Assembly: GCA_035326425.1 (NCBI GenBank)
Contig: DAOLFG010000004.1
Span: 76,581 to 140,580 of the forward strand
From: CALKJU01 sp035326425
GTDB lineage: Bacteria; Pseudomonadota; Alphaproteobacteria; Geminicoccales; Geminicoccaceae
DNA: 64,000 nt
Reading direction: 5' to 3'
The notes under the pieces were generated by a model that was given only the letters and a program-made list of their open reading frames with translations, was not told the origin of the DNA and did no database searches. How positions within the stretch are numbered: the stretch's first letter is position 1; each line of letters starts with the position of its first letter. Shown here piece after piece: positions 1-8,370 of this stretch. A program made the translations under genes and the position numbers.

Positions 1-758
1 GCCAGCAGCTCGTAGCAGTCGCGGGTGGTGCCGGCCCCGCCACCGAGCACGCCGACGATCAGGCTCGGGTCGAACGAGGCCAGCTCCTCCAGGGCCTTCG
101 GACCGTTGTAGGCGATCTTCAGGAACTGAGGCCGCTCGGCCCTGGTGAGGCCGGCGATGCAGCGCAGGATCGAATCGTTGACGAAGGCCGGCATGGCGGC
201 GGCGTCGAGGCCGCAGTCGACGTTGGGGTTGAACACCTCGAGGAAGTAGCCGAAGCCCACGGCCGCCGCGTCGGCCCGGAACTCGCGAAAAGCCTGCAGC
301 GAGGTGTGGTCGGCGTCGAGGTCGTTGTTGAAGGTGATGGAATAGAGGCCGAGATCGGTGCGGGCGACGTTGTGGGCGAGGCTGGCGCTGCGGAACGGCC
401 GCGATGGCCGGCTGCTGTAGCTGTTGCCCCGCACCACCCAGATGTCGGTGGTGTCGTTGGCACGGATGGCCGGCTTCACGGCACTGTTGCGGAACACGCC
501 GTCCTCGGCCAGCCGCTCCAGGTTGGAGGCCGACACCAGCATGATGTCGACGACGTCCTGGGCGACGATGGCCTTGATCTGGTCGAGGAACTCGGCACGG
601 GTACGGTAGCGCGTCCAGCTGCCGTCCGGGGCGCGGTGTGGTCCGGTCGAGGTCAGGCTCGGCCCCATGTCGCCGTCCTTGGCGTCGGCGATGATGAAGT
701 CCTGGCGGGTGTAGCGTCCGGCGCGAATCCGGGCGAGCTTGTCGTCGAGGCGGGTCAT
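1..758 (-). CDS. Beta/alpha-barrel aldolase-like protein, C-terminus cut by window edge
   Basis: The frame is open from the ATG at 758 to base 1, so the C-terminus lies outside the window. The visible 252 residues are soluble with no signal peptide. Segments such as VDIMLVSASNLERL, YSITFNNDLDADH and GFGYFLEVFNPNVDCG alternate strands and helices as in class I aldolase-type TIM barrels (DeoC/LacD-like). The gene begins 20 bases after the stop of frcA, so it is probably the last gene of the sugar-import operon and may split or isomerise the imported sugar or its phosphate. Rhizobial frc operons carry a kinase (frcK) in this place. The fold is inferred from sequence character, and I cannot give the substrate. 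Confidence 0.6.
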   Translation of the reverse strand, partial: MTRLDDKLARIRAGRYTRQDFIIADAKDGDMGPSLTSTGPHRAPDGSWTRYRTRAEFLDQIKAIVAQDVVDIMLVSASNLERLAEDGVFRNSAVKPAIRANDTTDIWVVRGNSYSSRPSRPFRSASLAHNVARTDLGLYSITFNNDLDADHTSLQAFREFRADAAAVGFGYFLEVFNPNVDCGLDAAAMPAFVNDSILRCIAGLTRAERPQFLKIAYNGPKALEELASFDPSLIVGVLGGGAGTTRDCYELL

Positions 759-778
759 CCGAGAATCTCCAGGGCAGG

Positions 779-1551
<773 letters not shown>

Positions 1552-1555
<4 letters not shown>

Positions 1556-2607
1556 GCCGACACCTTGCGGATCCACTGGTCGATCGTCACGGCGACGATG
1601 ATCAGGGCACCGATGGCGAACTCCTGCCAGAGCGCGTCGGCGCCGGCCAGCGCCAGGCCGTTGCGGAACACGCCGACGATCAGCGCCCCCACCAGCGTGC
1701 CGACGATCGAGCCGCGGCCGCCGAACAGGCTGGTGCCGCCGATCACCACGGCGGTGATGGAATCGAGGTTGGCATTGGCGCCGGAGATGGCGCTGATGGC
1801 GCCGATGCGGCCGATCAGCACCCAGCCGGCGAAGGAGCAGATCAGGCCGGCCGAGGTGTAGACGGCCAGGAGCGTGCGGCGGGTGTGGATGCCGGCGAGG
1901 CGCGCGGCCTCGGGATTGTCGCCGGTGGCGTGGACGTGCCGGCCGAAGGCGGTGCGGTTCAGCACGTACCAGAGCAGCAGCGCCAGCAGCAGCATCAGGA
2001 TCGAGCCGAGCGTTAGCCTGGCGCCGCCGAACTGGATGGCCGTGCCGGTGAGCTGCAGGAACGAGGCCGCCGCCTCGACGTCCTGCTGCCTGATCGTCTG
2101 GCTCGCCGAGTACCAGAGATTGAGCGCGCCGAAGATGCTCCAGGTGCCGAGCGTCACGATGAAGGGCGGCAGCTTGAGGAACGCCACCAGGGCACCGTTG
2201 AGCAGGCCGCAGCCGACGCCGGTCAGCAGGCCCAGCGCGAAGGCCAGCTCGACCGGCAGCCCCGCCAGCACGGCGAGCCGGCCCATGACCACCGACGACA
2301 GCACCATGATGGCGCCGACCGAAAGGTCGATGCCGGCGGTCAGGATGATCAGGGTCTGCGCCATGCCGAGGATGGCGATGATCGTGACCTGCTGCAGGAT
2401 GAGGGAGAGGTTGAACGGGTGGAAGAACCGCCCGCCGACCAGCAGGCTGAAGCCGAGCACGCCCAGGACCAGCACGATGAACGGCACGGTGGTCGGATAG
2501 GCGTGCAGGAAATGCTGCAGGCGCTGCAGCGGGCTCCGCTCGACGATCTCGAAGGCGGCACGCACGCTGTCGGACGATTCGGCAGTATCGGCGGAGCTGC
2601 TGGTCAT
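1552..2607 (-). CDS. frcC: Fructose-type ABC importer, permease FrcC
   Basis: This inner-membrane permease belongs to the ribose/fructose (BPD_transp_2) class. The protein has about 350 residues, with a charged cytoplasmic N-terminus and many hydrophobic helices. The family hallmark GIDLSVGA is present, as are GLLNGALVAFLKLPPFIVTL and a C-terminal GGTSLFGGRGS-type loop. The start is taken as the ATG at 2607; a GTG five codons upstream is equally open and neither has a strong ribosome site. It overlaps frcA by four bases and is separated from frcB by a strong inverted repeat. Confidence 0.85.
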
Positions 2608-2640
2608 GGCGGTCGGGAGCACCGGGAGCGAGGCGTGCGG

Positions 2641-2672
2641 CCGGGAGGGGCGATCGGGATCGCCCCTCCCGG
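2641..2672 (-). promoter_or_regulatory. Perfect 15-bp inverted repeat between frcB and frcC
   Basis: CCGGGAGGGGCGATC at 2641-2655 is followed by GG and its exact reverse complement at 2658-2672. In the frcBCA transcript this gives a very stable hairpin about 30 bases after the frcB stop. It has no following T-run, so it does not look like a simple intrinsic terminator. Hairpins here in ABC importer operons commonly stabilise the upstream binding-protein mRNA or attenuate the downstream permease; applying that to this hairpin is inference. Confidence 0.7.
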
Positions 2673-2702
2673 CCGAGGCTGGCTAGCGGGAAGTGTCCGG
2701 GC

Positions 2703-3743
2703 TCAGCCCCAGCACTTCTCCAGGCCTTCGGCCGAGGTGATCGATTCGAGGCCCGGCACCGGCTTGTCGGTGACGAGCGACACGCCGGTGTTGAAGAAGT
2801 CGAGGCCCGGCGACGGCTCGGGCTTCTTGCCGGACTTGATGAACTCGGCCACTGCCTCGACGCCCATCGAGGCCATCAGCAGCGGGAACTGCATCGAGGT
2901 GGCGCCGATGACGCCGGCCTGGACGTTCTTGACACCCGGGCAGCCGCCGTCGACCGAGGTCATCAGCACCGAGCCGTCGGCCTTGCCGGCGGCCTTCAGC
3001 GCCTCGTGGGCGCCGGCGGCGGTGGGCTCGTTGATGGTGTAGACGACGCTGACGTCGGGATCCTTCTGGAGCAGGTTCTCCATGCCGGTCCTGCCGCCCT
3101 CCTCGGCACCCTGGCCCCACTGGTGGCCGACGATGCGCGGGTCGGTCTCCTCACCGTAGCCCTCGGGCTTCATGATGTCGATGCCGAAGCCCTTCATGAA
3201 GCCCTGGTCGCGCGCGGCGTCGACCGTGGGCTGGCTCTCCAGCGCATCGAGGAAGGCGATCTTGGCGGTGGCGGCCTTGTCGCCCAGCGTCTTCGCCGCC
3301 CAGGTGCCGATCAGCTCGCCGGCCTTGAAATTGTCGGTGGCGAAGGTGGCGTCGGCCGCATCGATCGGGTCGAGCGGCGTGTCGAGGGCGATGACCAGGA
3401 TGCCGGCGTCGCGCGCCTGCTTGATGGTCGGCACGATGGCCTTGGTGTCGCTGGGCGTGATCAGGATGCCCTTGGCACCGGCGGCGATCAGGCTCTCGAC
3501 CGCGGCCACCTGGCCGTCATTGTCGCCGTCGTACTTGCCGGCGAAGCTCTGGAACTCGAGGCCCAGCTCCTTGGCCTTGGCCTCGGCACCCTCCTTCATC
3601 TTGACGAAGAACGGGTTGTTGTTGGTCTTGGTGATCAGGCCGACCAGATCGGCGGCGTCGGCGGCCCCGGCGCCGAACACGGCACCCGCCAATGCCGTCC
3701 CCAGCAGGACGCCCCGCACCGTCGGACGGAAGTCTCCGCGCAT
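2703..3743 (-). CDS. frcB: Fructose-type ABC importer, periplasmic binding protein FrcB
   Basis: This periplasmic sugar-binding protein of the Peripla_BP_4 class has 346 residues. An N-terminal signal peptide (MRGDFRPTVRGVLLGTALAG, then a small-residue AADAA cleavage region near residue 30) precedes the mature DLVGLITKTNNNPFFVKM. The stretches ITPSDTKAIVPTIKQA, ALDTPLDP and NEPTAAGAHEAL are typical of FrcB. The ATG at 3743 is chosen because GGGAGAG sits just upstream and the signal peptide starts there; a longer open frame upstream is charged and not secretory. It is the first gene of the operon and is preceded by a plausible sigma-70 promoter. Confidence 0.88.
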   Translation of the reverse strand: MRGDFRPTVRGVLLGTALAGAVFGAGAADAADLVGLITKTNNNPFFVKMKEGAEAKAKELGLEFQSFAGKYDGDNDGQVAAVESLIAAGAKGILITPSDTKAIVPTIKQARDAGILVIALDTPLDPIDAADATFATDNFKAGELIGTWAAKTLGDKAATAKIAFLDALESQPTVDAARDQGFMKGFGIDIMKPEGYGEETDPRIVGHQWGQGAEEGGRTGMENLLQKDPDVSVVYTINEPTAAGAHEALKAAGKADGSVLMTSVDGGCPGVKNVQAGVIGATSMQFPLLMASMGVEAVAEFIKSGKKPEPSPGLDFFNTGVSLVTDKPVPGLESITSAEGLEKCWG

Positions 3744-3817
3744 CGTTCTCTCCCTCGCCTCCCAGGATCGCCGCTCCACCCCGGGTTCCGGGGCCGGACG
3801 ACCGTCGTGATACGCGG

Positions 3818-3847
3818 ACGATAGGCGGCGATCTCGCCGGGGGTCAA
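3818..3847 (-). promoter_or_regulatory. Predicted sigma-70-type promoter of frcBCA
   Basis: On the minus strand TTGACC (3847-3842) is followed after 18 bases by TATCGT (3823-3818). This would start transcription near 3811 and leave a leader of about 68 bases before frcB. The element lies just downstream of tauC. The -35 is one base from consensus and the -10 two bases from it. Confidence 0.45.
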
Positions 3848-3866
3848 CGCGCAACGGCCACCGGGG

Positions 3867-4730
3867 TCAACCCTTGCCCTTCCACGGCACCAGCAGCCGC
3901 TCCATCCAGCGCAGGAAGAGATCGAACAGATAGGCCACCGCCCCGATCATCACGATGCCGAGGATCACGACCTCGGTGACGAGGAACTCGGCGGCGCTCA
4001 GCACCATGAAGCCGAGGCCGGCGGTGGCTGCCACCATCTCGGCCGCCACCAGCGTCGTCCACCCCACCCCGATGCCGATGCGCATGCCGGTGATGATCTC
4101 GGGCAGCGCCGCCGGCAGGATCACGTGCAGGATGATCTGCGCCCGGCTGGCACCCATCGAGTAGGCCGCGTGGATCTGCTCGATCGCCACCGAGCGCACG
4201 CCGGCGCGCGTGCTCAGCACCATGGGTGCCAGCATGGCGAGGAACAGCAGCACCACCTTCTGCAGCTCGTCGATGCCGAACCAGATGATGGTGAGCGGCA
4301 GGTAGGCGAGCGGCGGCAGCGGCCGGTAGAACTCGATCGGCGGGTCGAACACGCCGCGCAGCACGCGGTTGATGCCCATGCCGATGCCGACTGGGATCGC
4401 CAGCACCGCCGCCAGCACGAAGGCGCCGAACACCCGCGCCAGGCTCGCCAGGGTGTGGTGCAGCAGGCTGGCGCCGCCGAAGCCCTCGTTCATCACCCTG
4501 ACGAAGCGGCGGGCGACCGCCTCCGGGGCTGGCAGGAACAGCGGCTTGATCAGGCCGAGCGCCGTCACCAGCCACCACAGGAACAGCAGCGCCACCACCG
4601 TCACGGCGCTGATGGCGATGCTGGAGCCCTGTCCCGGCGCGCCATAGGAGTCGCCGGGCCGGGCGGGCGGCTGGCGGAACAGCCTGGCCAGCAGGGGCGG
4701 CCTAGTCGTGGCCACCGGCCTCGTCCGCAT
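3867..4730 (-). CDS. tauC: Taurine/sulfonate ABC importer, permease TauC
   Basis: This inner-membrane permease of the BPD_transp_1 class has 287 residues. The N-terminus is basic and proline-rich, followed by a hydrophobic helix near residues 37-58 and a periplasmic segment with PLFLPAPEAVARRF, typical of SsuC/TauC. The EAA loop region is visible around AYSMGASRAQIILHVILPAALPEIITGMRIGIG. The start overlaps the 3' end of tauB by about 29 bases, which indicates translational coupling. It is the last gene of tauABC, and the frc promoter begins just beyond it. TauC and SsuC cannot be separated by sequence alone; the TauA-like binding protein favours taurine. Confidence 0.82.
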   Translation of the reverse strand: MRTRPVATTRPPLLARLFRQPPARPGDSYGAPGQGSSIAISAVTVVALLFLWWLVTALGLIKPLFLPAPEAVARRFVRVMNEGFGGASLLHHTLASLARVFGAFVLAAVLAIPVGIGMGINRVLRGVFDPPIEFYRPLPPLAYLPLTIIWFGIDELQKVVLLFLAMLAPMVLSTRAGVRSVAIEQIHAAYSMGASRAQIILHVILPAALPEIITGMRIGIGVGWTTLVAAEMVAATAGLGFMVLSAAEFLVTEVVILGIVMIGAVAYLFDLFLRWMERLLVPWKGKG

Positions 4731-5493
4731 AGATGATGTTGAGCACCTGCTCGCGCATGGCGATGAACTCGGGCCGCGACTTCACCTCGCGGGCGCTGCG
4801 GCCGGCCAGGAACTCCCGGCAGAACGACAATTCGTAGGTCTTGCGGATGCGCCCCGGCCGCGGCGACATGACAATCAGCCTGGTCGCCATGAACAGCGCC
4901 TCCTCGACGCTGTGGGTGATGAAGAAGACCATCTTGCCGGTGGCCTGCCAGACCTTGAGGATCAGCTCCTGCACCTGCTCACGCGTCAGCGCGTCGAGAG
5001 CCCCCAGCGGCTCGTCCATGAGCAGCATCGCCGGATCGCTGGTGAGCGCCCGCGCCACGCCCACCCGCTGCTGCATGCCGCCGGAGAGCTGGTAGATCTT
5101 GTGCCCGGCGAAGCCGGCGAGGCCCACGAGCTCGAGGTTGCGCCGCGCCACCGCCTCGCGCTCGGTGCGCGAGCGGCCCTGCAGCTTGAGGCCGAAGGCG
5201 ACGTTGTCGACGACGTCGAGCCAGGGCATCAGCGCGTGCTTCTGGAACACCACGCCGCGGTCGCGCCCCGGCCCGTCGATCGGCTTGCCGCCCAGCAGCA
5301 CCTCCCCCAGCGTCGGCCGGATGAACCCGGCCATGACGTTGAGGAAGGTGGTCTTGCCGCAGCCCGAGGCACCCAGCGCCACCACGAACTCGCCGGGCCC
5401 GATGGCCAGGCTCACGCGCTCCAGCGCATGAACCGCCTCGCCCTGCGGCCCGGGGTAGACGACCGAGACCTCGCGGGCCTCGAGCCCCGTCAT
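4702..5493 (-). CDS. tauB: Taurine/sulfonate ABC importer, ATP-binding protein TauB
   Basis: Cytoplasmic ATPase of 263 residues. Walker A GASGCGKT is at residues 41-48, the Q-loop at VVFQKHALMPW, the signature LSGGMQQR near 136-143 and Walker B LLMDEPLGALD near 157-167. The closing histidine is in FFITHSVEEA. These are hallmarks of the nitrate/sulfonate/taurine family, in which LSGGMQQR is usual. The ATG at 5493 lies 23 bases after the tauA stop. An upstream open frame in the same phase is an antisense-like extension with no ABC content and was ignored. Confidence 0.87.
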   Translation of the reverse strand: MTGLEAREVSVVYPGPQGEAVHALERVSLAIGPGEFVVALGASGCGKTTFLNVMAGFIRPTLGEVLLGGKPIDGPGRDRGVVFQKHALMPWLDVVDNVAFGLKLQGRSRTEREAVARRNLELVGLAGFAGHKIYQLSGGMQQRVGVARALTSDPAMLLMDEPLGALDALTREQVQELILKVWQATGKMVFFITHSVEEALFMATRLIVMSPRPGRIRKTYELSFCREFLAGRSAREVKSRPEFIAMREQVLNIIYADEAGGHD

Positions 5494-5516
5494 CCGGGGG
5501 CCGGTCGGATCGGCGC

Positions 5517-6566
5517 CTAGCCGCCGAGCTTCTGCGCCGCCTCGGCGAAGGCCGGTGTGACGAACTTGCCGTAGTCGGGCTGCAGCGCGTCGACGCGACC
5601 CTGCTCCTTGAGGAACTCGGAGGTGAACCTCAGCGCCTTGGCGACGCCGCCGTCGGCGCCGCCGCCGAGCCAGCGCGGCGAGGTCTGCTCGGCCAGCGTC
5701 GGGAAGCCGTAGAGCTCGAGCACGCCCGGCACGTCGGCGGGCTCGCCGCCGACCAGGTCGACGATGGCCTTCACCTCCGGTGAATCCGGGGTCCACTTGG
5801 CCTTGTTGTCGCGGTAGGCGGCGTCGGCCTCGGCCATGACCTTGACGAACTTCGCCATGAACTCGGGATTGTCCTTGGCGAAGGCGCTGTTGACCACCAT
5901 GCCGTCGAAGGTGGCCTTGCCCTTGGCGCTGAGCTCGCCCGAGGTCACCATCACCTTGCCGTTCCCCTTGATCTTGCCGAGCGCCGGATCCCAGACGAAG
6001 GCGCCGTCGATGTCGCCGCGCTCCCAGGCGGCGACGATCTGGTTCGGCTGCATGTTGAGCAGCGTCACGTCCTGCGGGGTCAGCCCCCACAGCTCGAGCG
6101 CGTACATCATGTGGAAGTGGGTGGTCGAGACGAAGGGCACGCCGATCTTCTTGCCCTTCAGCGTCTTGGGATCGGCGATGTCGATGCCGGAGCCGTCGCG
6201 CACCACCAGTGCCTCGGCGGCGGCGATGTCCTCGACGATCCAGAACACCTCCATGTCGACGCCCTGCGACACGCCGGCGGCGATCGGGCTGGAGCCGGCG
6301 AGTGCTATCTGCACGTCACCCGAGGCCATGGCGGTGATCACCTTGGCGCCGCTGTCGAACTTCACCCAGTTGATCTTCCAGCCGGTCGCCTCCTCGAACT
6401 TGCCGCTGGCGATGGCGTAGGCATAGGGGTTGTAGATCAGCTGGTAGCCGACGGTGATCTCGTCGGCCCTCGCCCGCCCGGGCCACGCCGCGGCCGCAGC
6501 GCCCGCCGCGGCCAGGAGCGAAAGGACGGATCGCCGATGCATCGCTGGGAGCAGGTGCTGGGACAT
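5517..6566 (-). CDS. tauA: Taurine ABC importer, periplasmic binding protein TauA
   Basis: Binding protein of about 349 residues. After a twin-arginine-like N-terminus (MHRRSVLSLLAAAGAAAAAW) the mature part starts at DEITVGYQLIYNPY and continues as an NMT1/SsuA-type fold, with SGDVQIALAGSSPIAAG and GVPFVSTTHFHMMYAL as in TauA. The ATG at 6566 has GGTGGGAAG upstream; the ATG 24 bases further in lacks a ribosome site. It heads the operon tauA-tauB-tauC, whose expected role is uptake of taurine or a related sulfonate. No taurine dioxygenase or lyase gene is in the window. Confidence 0.82.
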   Translation of the reverse strand: MSQHLLPAMHRRSVLSLLAAAGAAAAAWPGRARADEITVGYQLIYNPYAYAIASGKFEEATGWKINWVKFDSGAKVITAMASGDVQIALAGSSPIAAGVSQGVDMEVFWIVEDIAAAEALVVRDGSGIDIADPKTLKGKKIGVPFVSTTHFHMMYALELWGLTPQDVTLLNMQPNQIVAAWERGDIDGAFVWDPALGKIKGNGKVMVTSGELSAKGKATFDGMVVNSAFAKDNPEFMAKFVKVMAEADAAYRDNKAKWTPDSPEVKAIVDLVGGEPADVPGVLELYGFPTLAEQTSPRWLGGGADGGVAKALRFTSEFLKEQGRVDALQPDYGKFVTPAFAEAAQKLGG

Positions 6567-6661
6567 GGCTTGGCTTCCCACCTGTTGAGGCGCCGTCTCG
6601 GTCGCGGCGCTGCTTTCTGCCTATGGCGAGCTAACCAAGGATCGGCGGGCGTGCCAAGCCG

Positions 6662-7153
6662 CTATCGCGCTGCAACACAGGATGAGAGGAAGTCCTCGAT
6701 GCGCCGCGGAATGTCGGTCTCCAACCGGTAGGCGACTGGTTTGCCCTGTCGCGCCATCGCCCGGCGCAGGGCGGGTTCGAGTCCGGCCGGCTCCTCACAG
6801 ACCTCGATCGGCTGGGTCTCGGCGAGCCGGCGCAGCAGCGCGCGCTGGTCGTTGGTCGGATTGGCCGCGCGCGTGGTACCGCGACGCGGCATGGCGACGA
6901 TCGGCCGGCGCGCGCGCATGGCCTCGCCGAGAATGCCCATGCCGCCGTGGCAGACGACGACGCGGGCGGCGGCGAGATGCCGGTGGAACGCCTCGTCCGG
7001 CAGGAATCGCTGCCAGCGCAGCGCCAGCGGCAGGAAACGGCCATCGCCGATCTGTGCCAGGCCGCCGAGCCCGATGGCGGCGGCGGCACGGTCGGCTGCG
7101 ACGACCAGCTCGTCGAAGCCGTTGGCGGAGGTGCCGACGGCGACGAAGATCAC
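6662..7153 (-). CDS. PssE/EpsF-type glycosyltransferase catalytic subunit (Alg13-like)
   Basis: A 163-residue protein resembling the C-terminal nucleotide-sugar-binding half of GT28 enzymes. It opens with IFVAVGTSANGFDELVVAAD and carries VVVCHGGMGILGEAMRARRPIVAMPR, the conserved donor-binding loop of PssE, EpsF and Alg13. The GTG at 7153 overlaps the TGA of the preceding gene as GTGA, showing that the two halves are translated together. By analogy with PssD/PssE and Alg14/Alg13 it should add a sugar, often hexuronic acid in PssDE, to a lipid-linked acceptor on the inner membrane. The actual sugar is unknown. Confidence 0.75.
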   Translation of the reverse strand: MIFVAVGTSANGFDELVVAADRAAAAIGLGGLAQIGDGRFLPLALRWQRFLPDEAFHRHLAAARVVVCHGGMGILGEAMRARRPIVAMPRRGTTRAANPTNDQRALLRRLAETQPIEVCEEPAGLEPALRRAMARQGKPVAYRLETDIPRRIEDFLSSCVAAR

Positions 7154-7617
7154 AGCAGCGGGCCGCTCGCCAGCTGGGCGCGCGGGAAGGCGGCGAGCTT
7201 CTCGGGCCAGGGCACGATGAACAGGTCGGCGAACGGATAGGCCAGCCTGCCCGTCAGCGAGGGCGCCAGCGTCGCTCCGCTCTCGATGTAGACGACCCTG
7301 GCGCCGAGCAGCTTGCCGAGCACGATCGCCGGCAAGGCCACGTCGGCGCCGGTGGACAGCACCAGGGCCGGCCGTTCGCGCAGCATGATCCGCAGGGTCT
7401 GCCAGACGGCGATCAGTGTCCGCCAGGGCGACCGCCGCGGGTGCGCCACATGATAGAGCCGGGCGTTTCCAGGCCGGACCCGGCGGCCGCCGGCGAAGGT
7501 GATGTGGAAGCAGTCGGCGAAGCGGATGCCGGCGGTGGCGCGCTCGAGCTCCGCCAGATGCCCGCCCGGCGAGTAGGCCCAGCAGCTCCGCCGGCGCTCG
7601 ATCCAGCCGCCGCTCAC
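7150..7617 (-). CDS. PssD/Alg14-type membrane-anchoring glycosyltransferase subunit
   Basis: A 155-residue partner of the downstream PssE-like protein. It contains SPGGHLAELERATAGI, the PGGH motif of PssD/Alg14, followed by VLSTGADVALPAIVLGKLLGARVVYIES and FADLFIVPWPEKLAAFP. The family recruits its Alg13-like partner to the membrane. The GTG at 7617 overlaps the upstream TGA (GTGA), while a longer frame would intrude into that gene. With its neighbours it forms a coupled three-gene operon. Confidence 0.75.
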   Translation of the reverse strand: MSGGWIERRRSCWAYSPGGHLAELERATAGIRFADCFHITFAGGRRVRPGNARLYHVAHPRRSPWRTLIAVWQTLRIMLRERPALVLSTGADVALPAIVLGKLLGARVVYIESGATLAPSLTGRLAYPFADLFIVPWPEKLAAFPRAQLASGPLL

Positions 7618-8294
7618 GGCAGGGCCACGAGCGGCCGGTCCGCGAACTGGCGCAGAATCTCGCCGCGTCTGTCGAGCACGACCAGCCATGGCTCGGACGG
7701 ATCGAACCGCCGCAGCGAGGCCGCGCCGTCATAGGCGTAGGCGTCGAGCGGCACGCCCGAAAGGAAGGCGCGGGCACGCAGCCGCAGCAGGAGGAGGTTC
7801 ACCCGCAGCCACGCCCGCCTGCCGCTCGGAAACACCAGCCGCAGGTCCAGGTCCGACCGCGGCCCAAGCGCATCCTCCCCGCCGGAGCCGATGAGCACGG
7901 CCTCGTAGAGAAATCCGCTGCGGCGCAGCTCGCCGGTCACCGATTCCATGAAGGCGCGCAGATGCTCGGCGCTGCCCCGGTAGAACCGGCAGTAGCGGGC
8001 GCAGACCCAGAACTGACCGTTCAGCGTGAAGCCGAGGCTATGGGCGACCGCCAGCGAGGCCATGGCGGCCGCGGCCGTTCCGAGCCCCAGGCCCACCAGG
8101 ACAGGCAGCAGGGCCAGCCCCACCGCTGCCTCGGCCAGCAGGCGGAAGCTCAGCTCCTTGGTGTCCATGCCGCGCATGCCCTGCATCACCCAGTTGACGG
8201 CGAGCGCGAACAGGCATGTCCGCATCGCCGCTCGCACCCAGGAACTGCGCGGCGCGAACGGATAGCGCTTCGTCTTGACGGGATTGAGTGACAC
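7614..8294 (-). CDS. Membrane protein with nucleotidyltransferase-like domain
   Basis: A 226-residue protein. The N-terminal third has two or three hydrophobic segments (for example LAEAAVGLALLPVLVGLGLG), followed by a soluble part with GSGGEDALGPRSDLDLRLVFP. That motif resembles the GSxxxG...SDxDL active-site signature of the polymerase-beta-type nucleotidyltransferase fold (MNT/KNTase). It is the first gene of the pssD/pssE-like operon, so a role in glycan or lipid modification is plausible. Its substrate cannot be read from the sequence. The ATG at 8294 lies unusually close to the predicted promoter elements, so the true start may be an internal Met such as that at 8225. Confidence 0.6.
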   Translation of the reverse strand: MSLNPVKTKRYPFAPRSSWVRAAMRTCLFALAVNWVMQGMRGMDTKELSFRLLAEAAVGLALLPVLVGLGLGTAAAAMASLAVAHSLGFTLNGQFWVCARYCRFYRGSAEHLRAFMESVTGELRRSGFLYEAVLIGSGGEDALGPRSDLDLRLVFPSGRRAWLRVNLLLLRLRARAFLSGVPLDAYAYDGAASLRRFDPSEPWLVVLDRRGEILRQFADRPLVALP

Positions 8295-8301
8295 GATAAA
8301 A

Positions 8302-8320
8302 TTTCAACCATAAATTGAAA
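8302..8320. promoter_or_regulatory. AT-rich inverted repeat in a divergent promoter region
   Basis: TTTCAA at 8302-8307 and TTGAAA at 8315-8320 form an inverted repeat around CCATAAA. They lie in the 76-base gap between the divergent nucleotidyltransferase-like gene and the polymerase gene. On the minus strand TTGACC (8330-8325) with TGAAAT (8306-8301) could be a promoter with an 18-base spacer. Sixteen bases of the site recur at 49324-49339. Confidence 0.5.
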
Positions 8321-8370
8321 CTCGGGTCAATCTCGCTCATTGTCGCGACGAACGGCCCGGAAGGCACGGC

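Noticed and set aside
6640..6661. TGGCACG upstream of tauA as a sigma-54 -24 element
   Set aside because: The matching -12 position reads CCGA rather than TTGC, so the promoter pattern fails.
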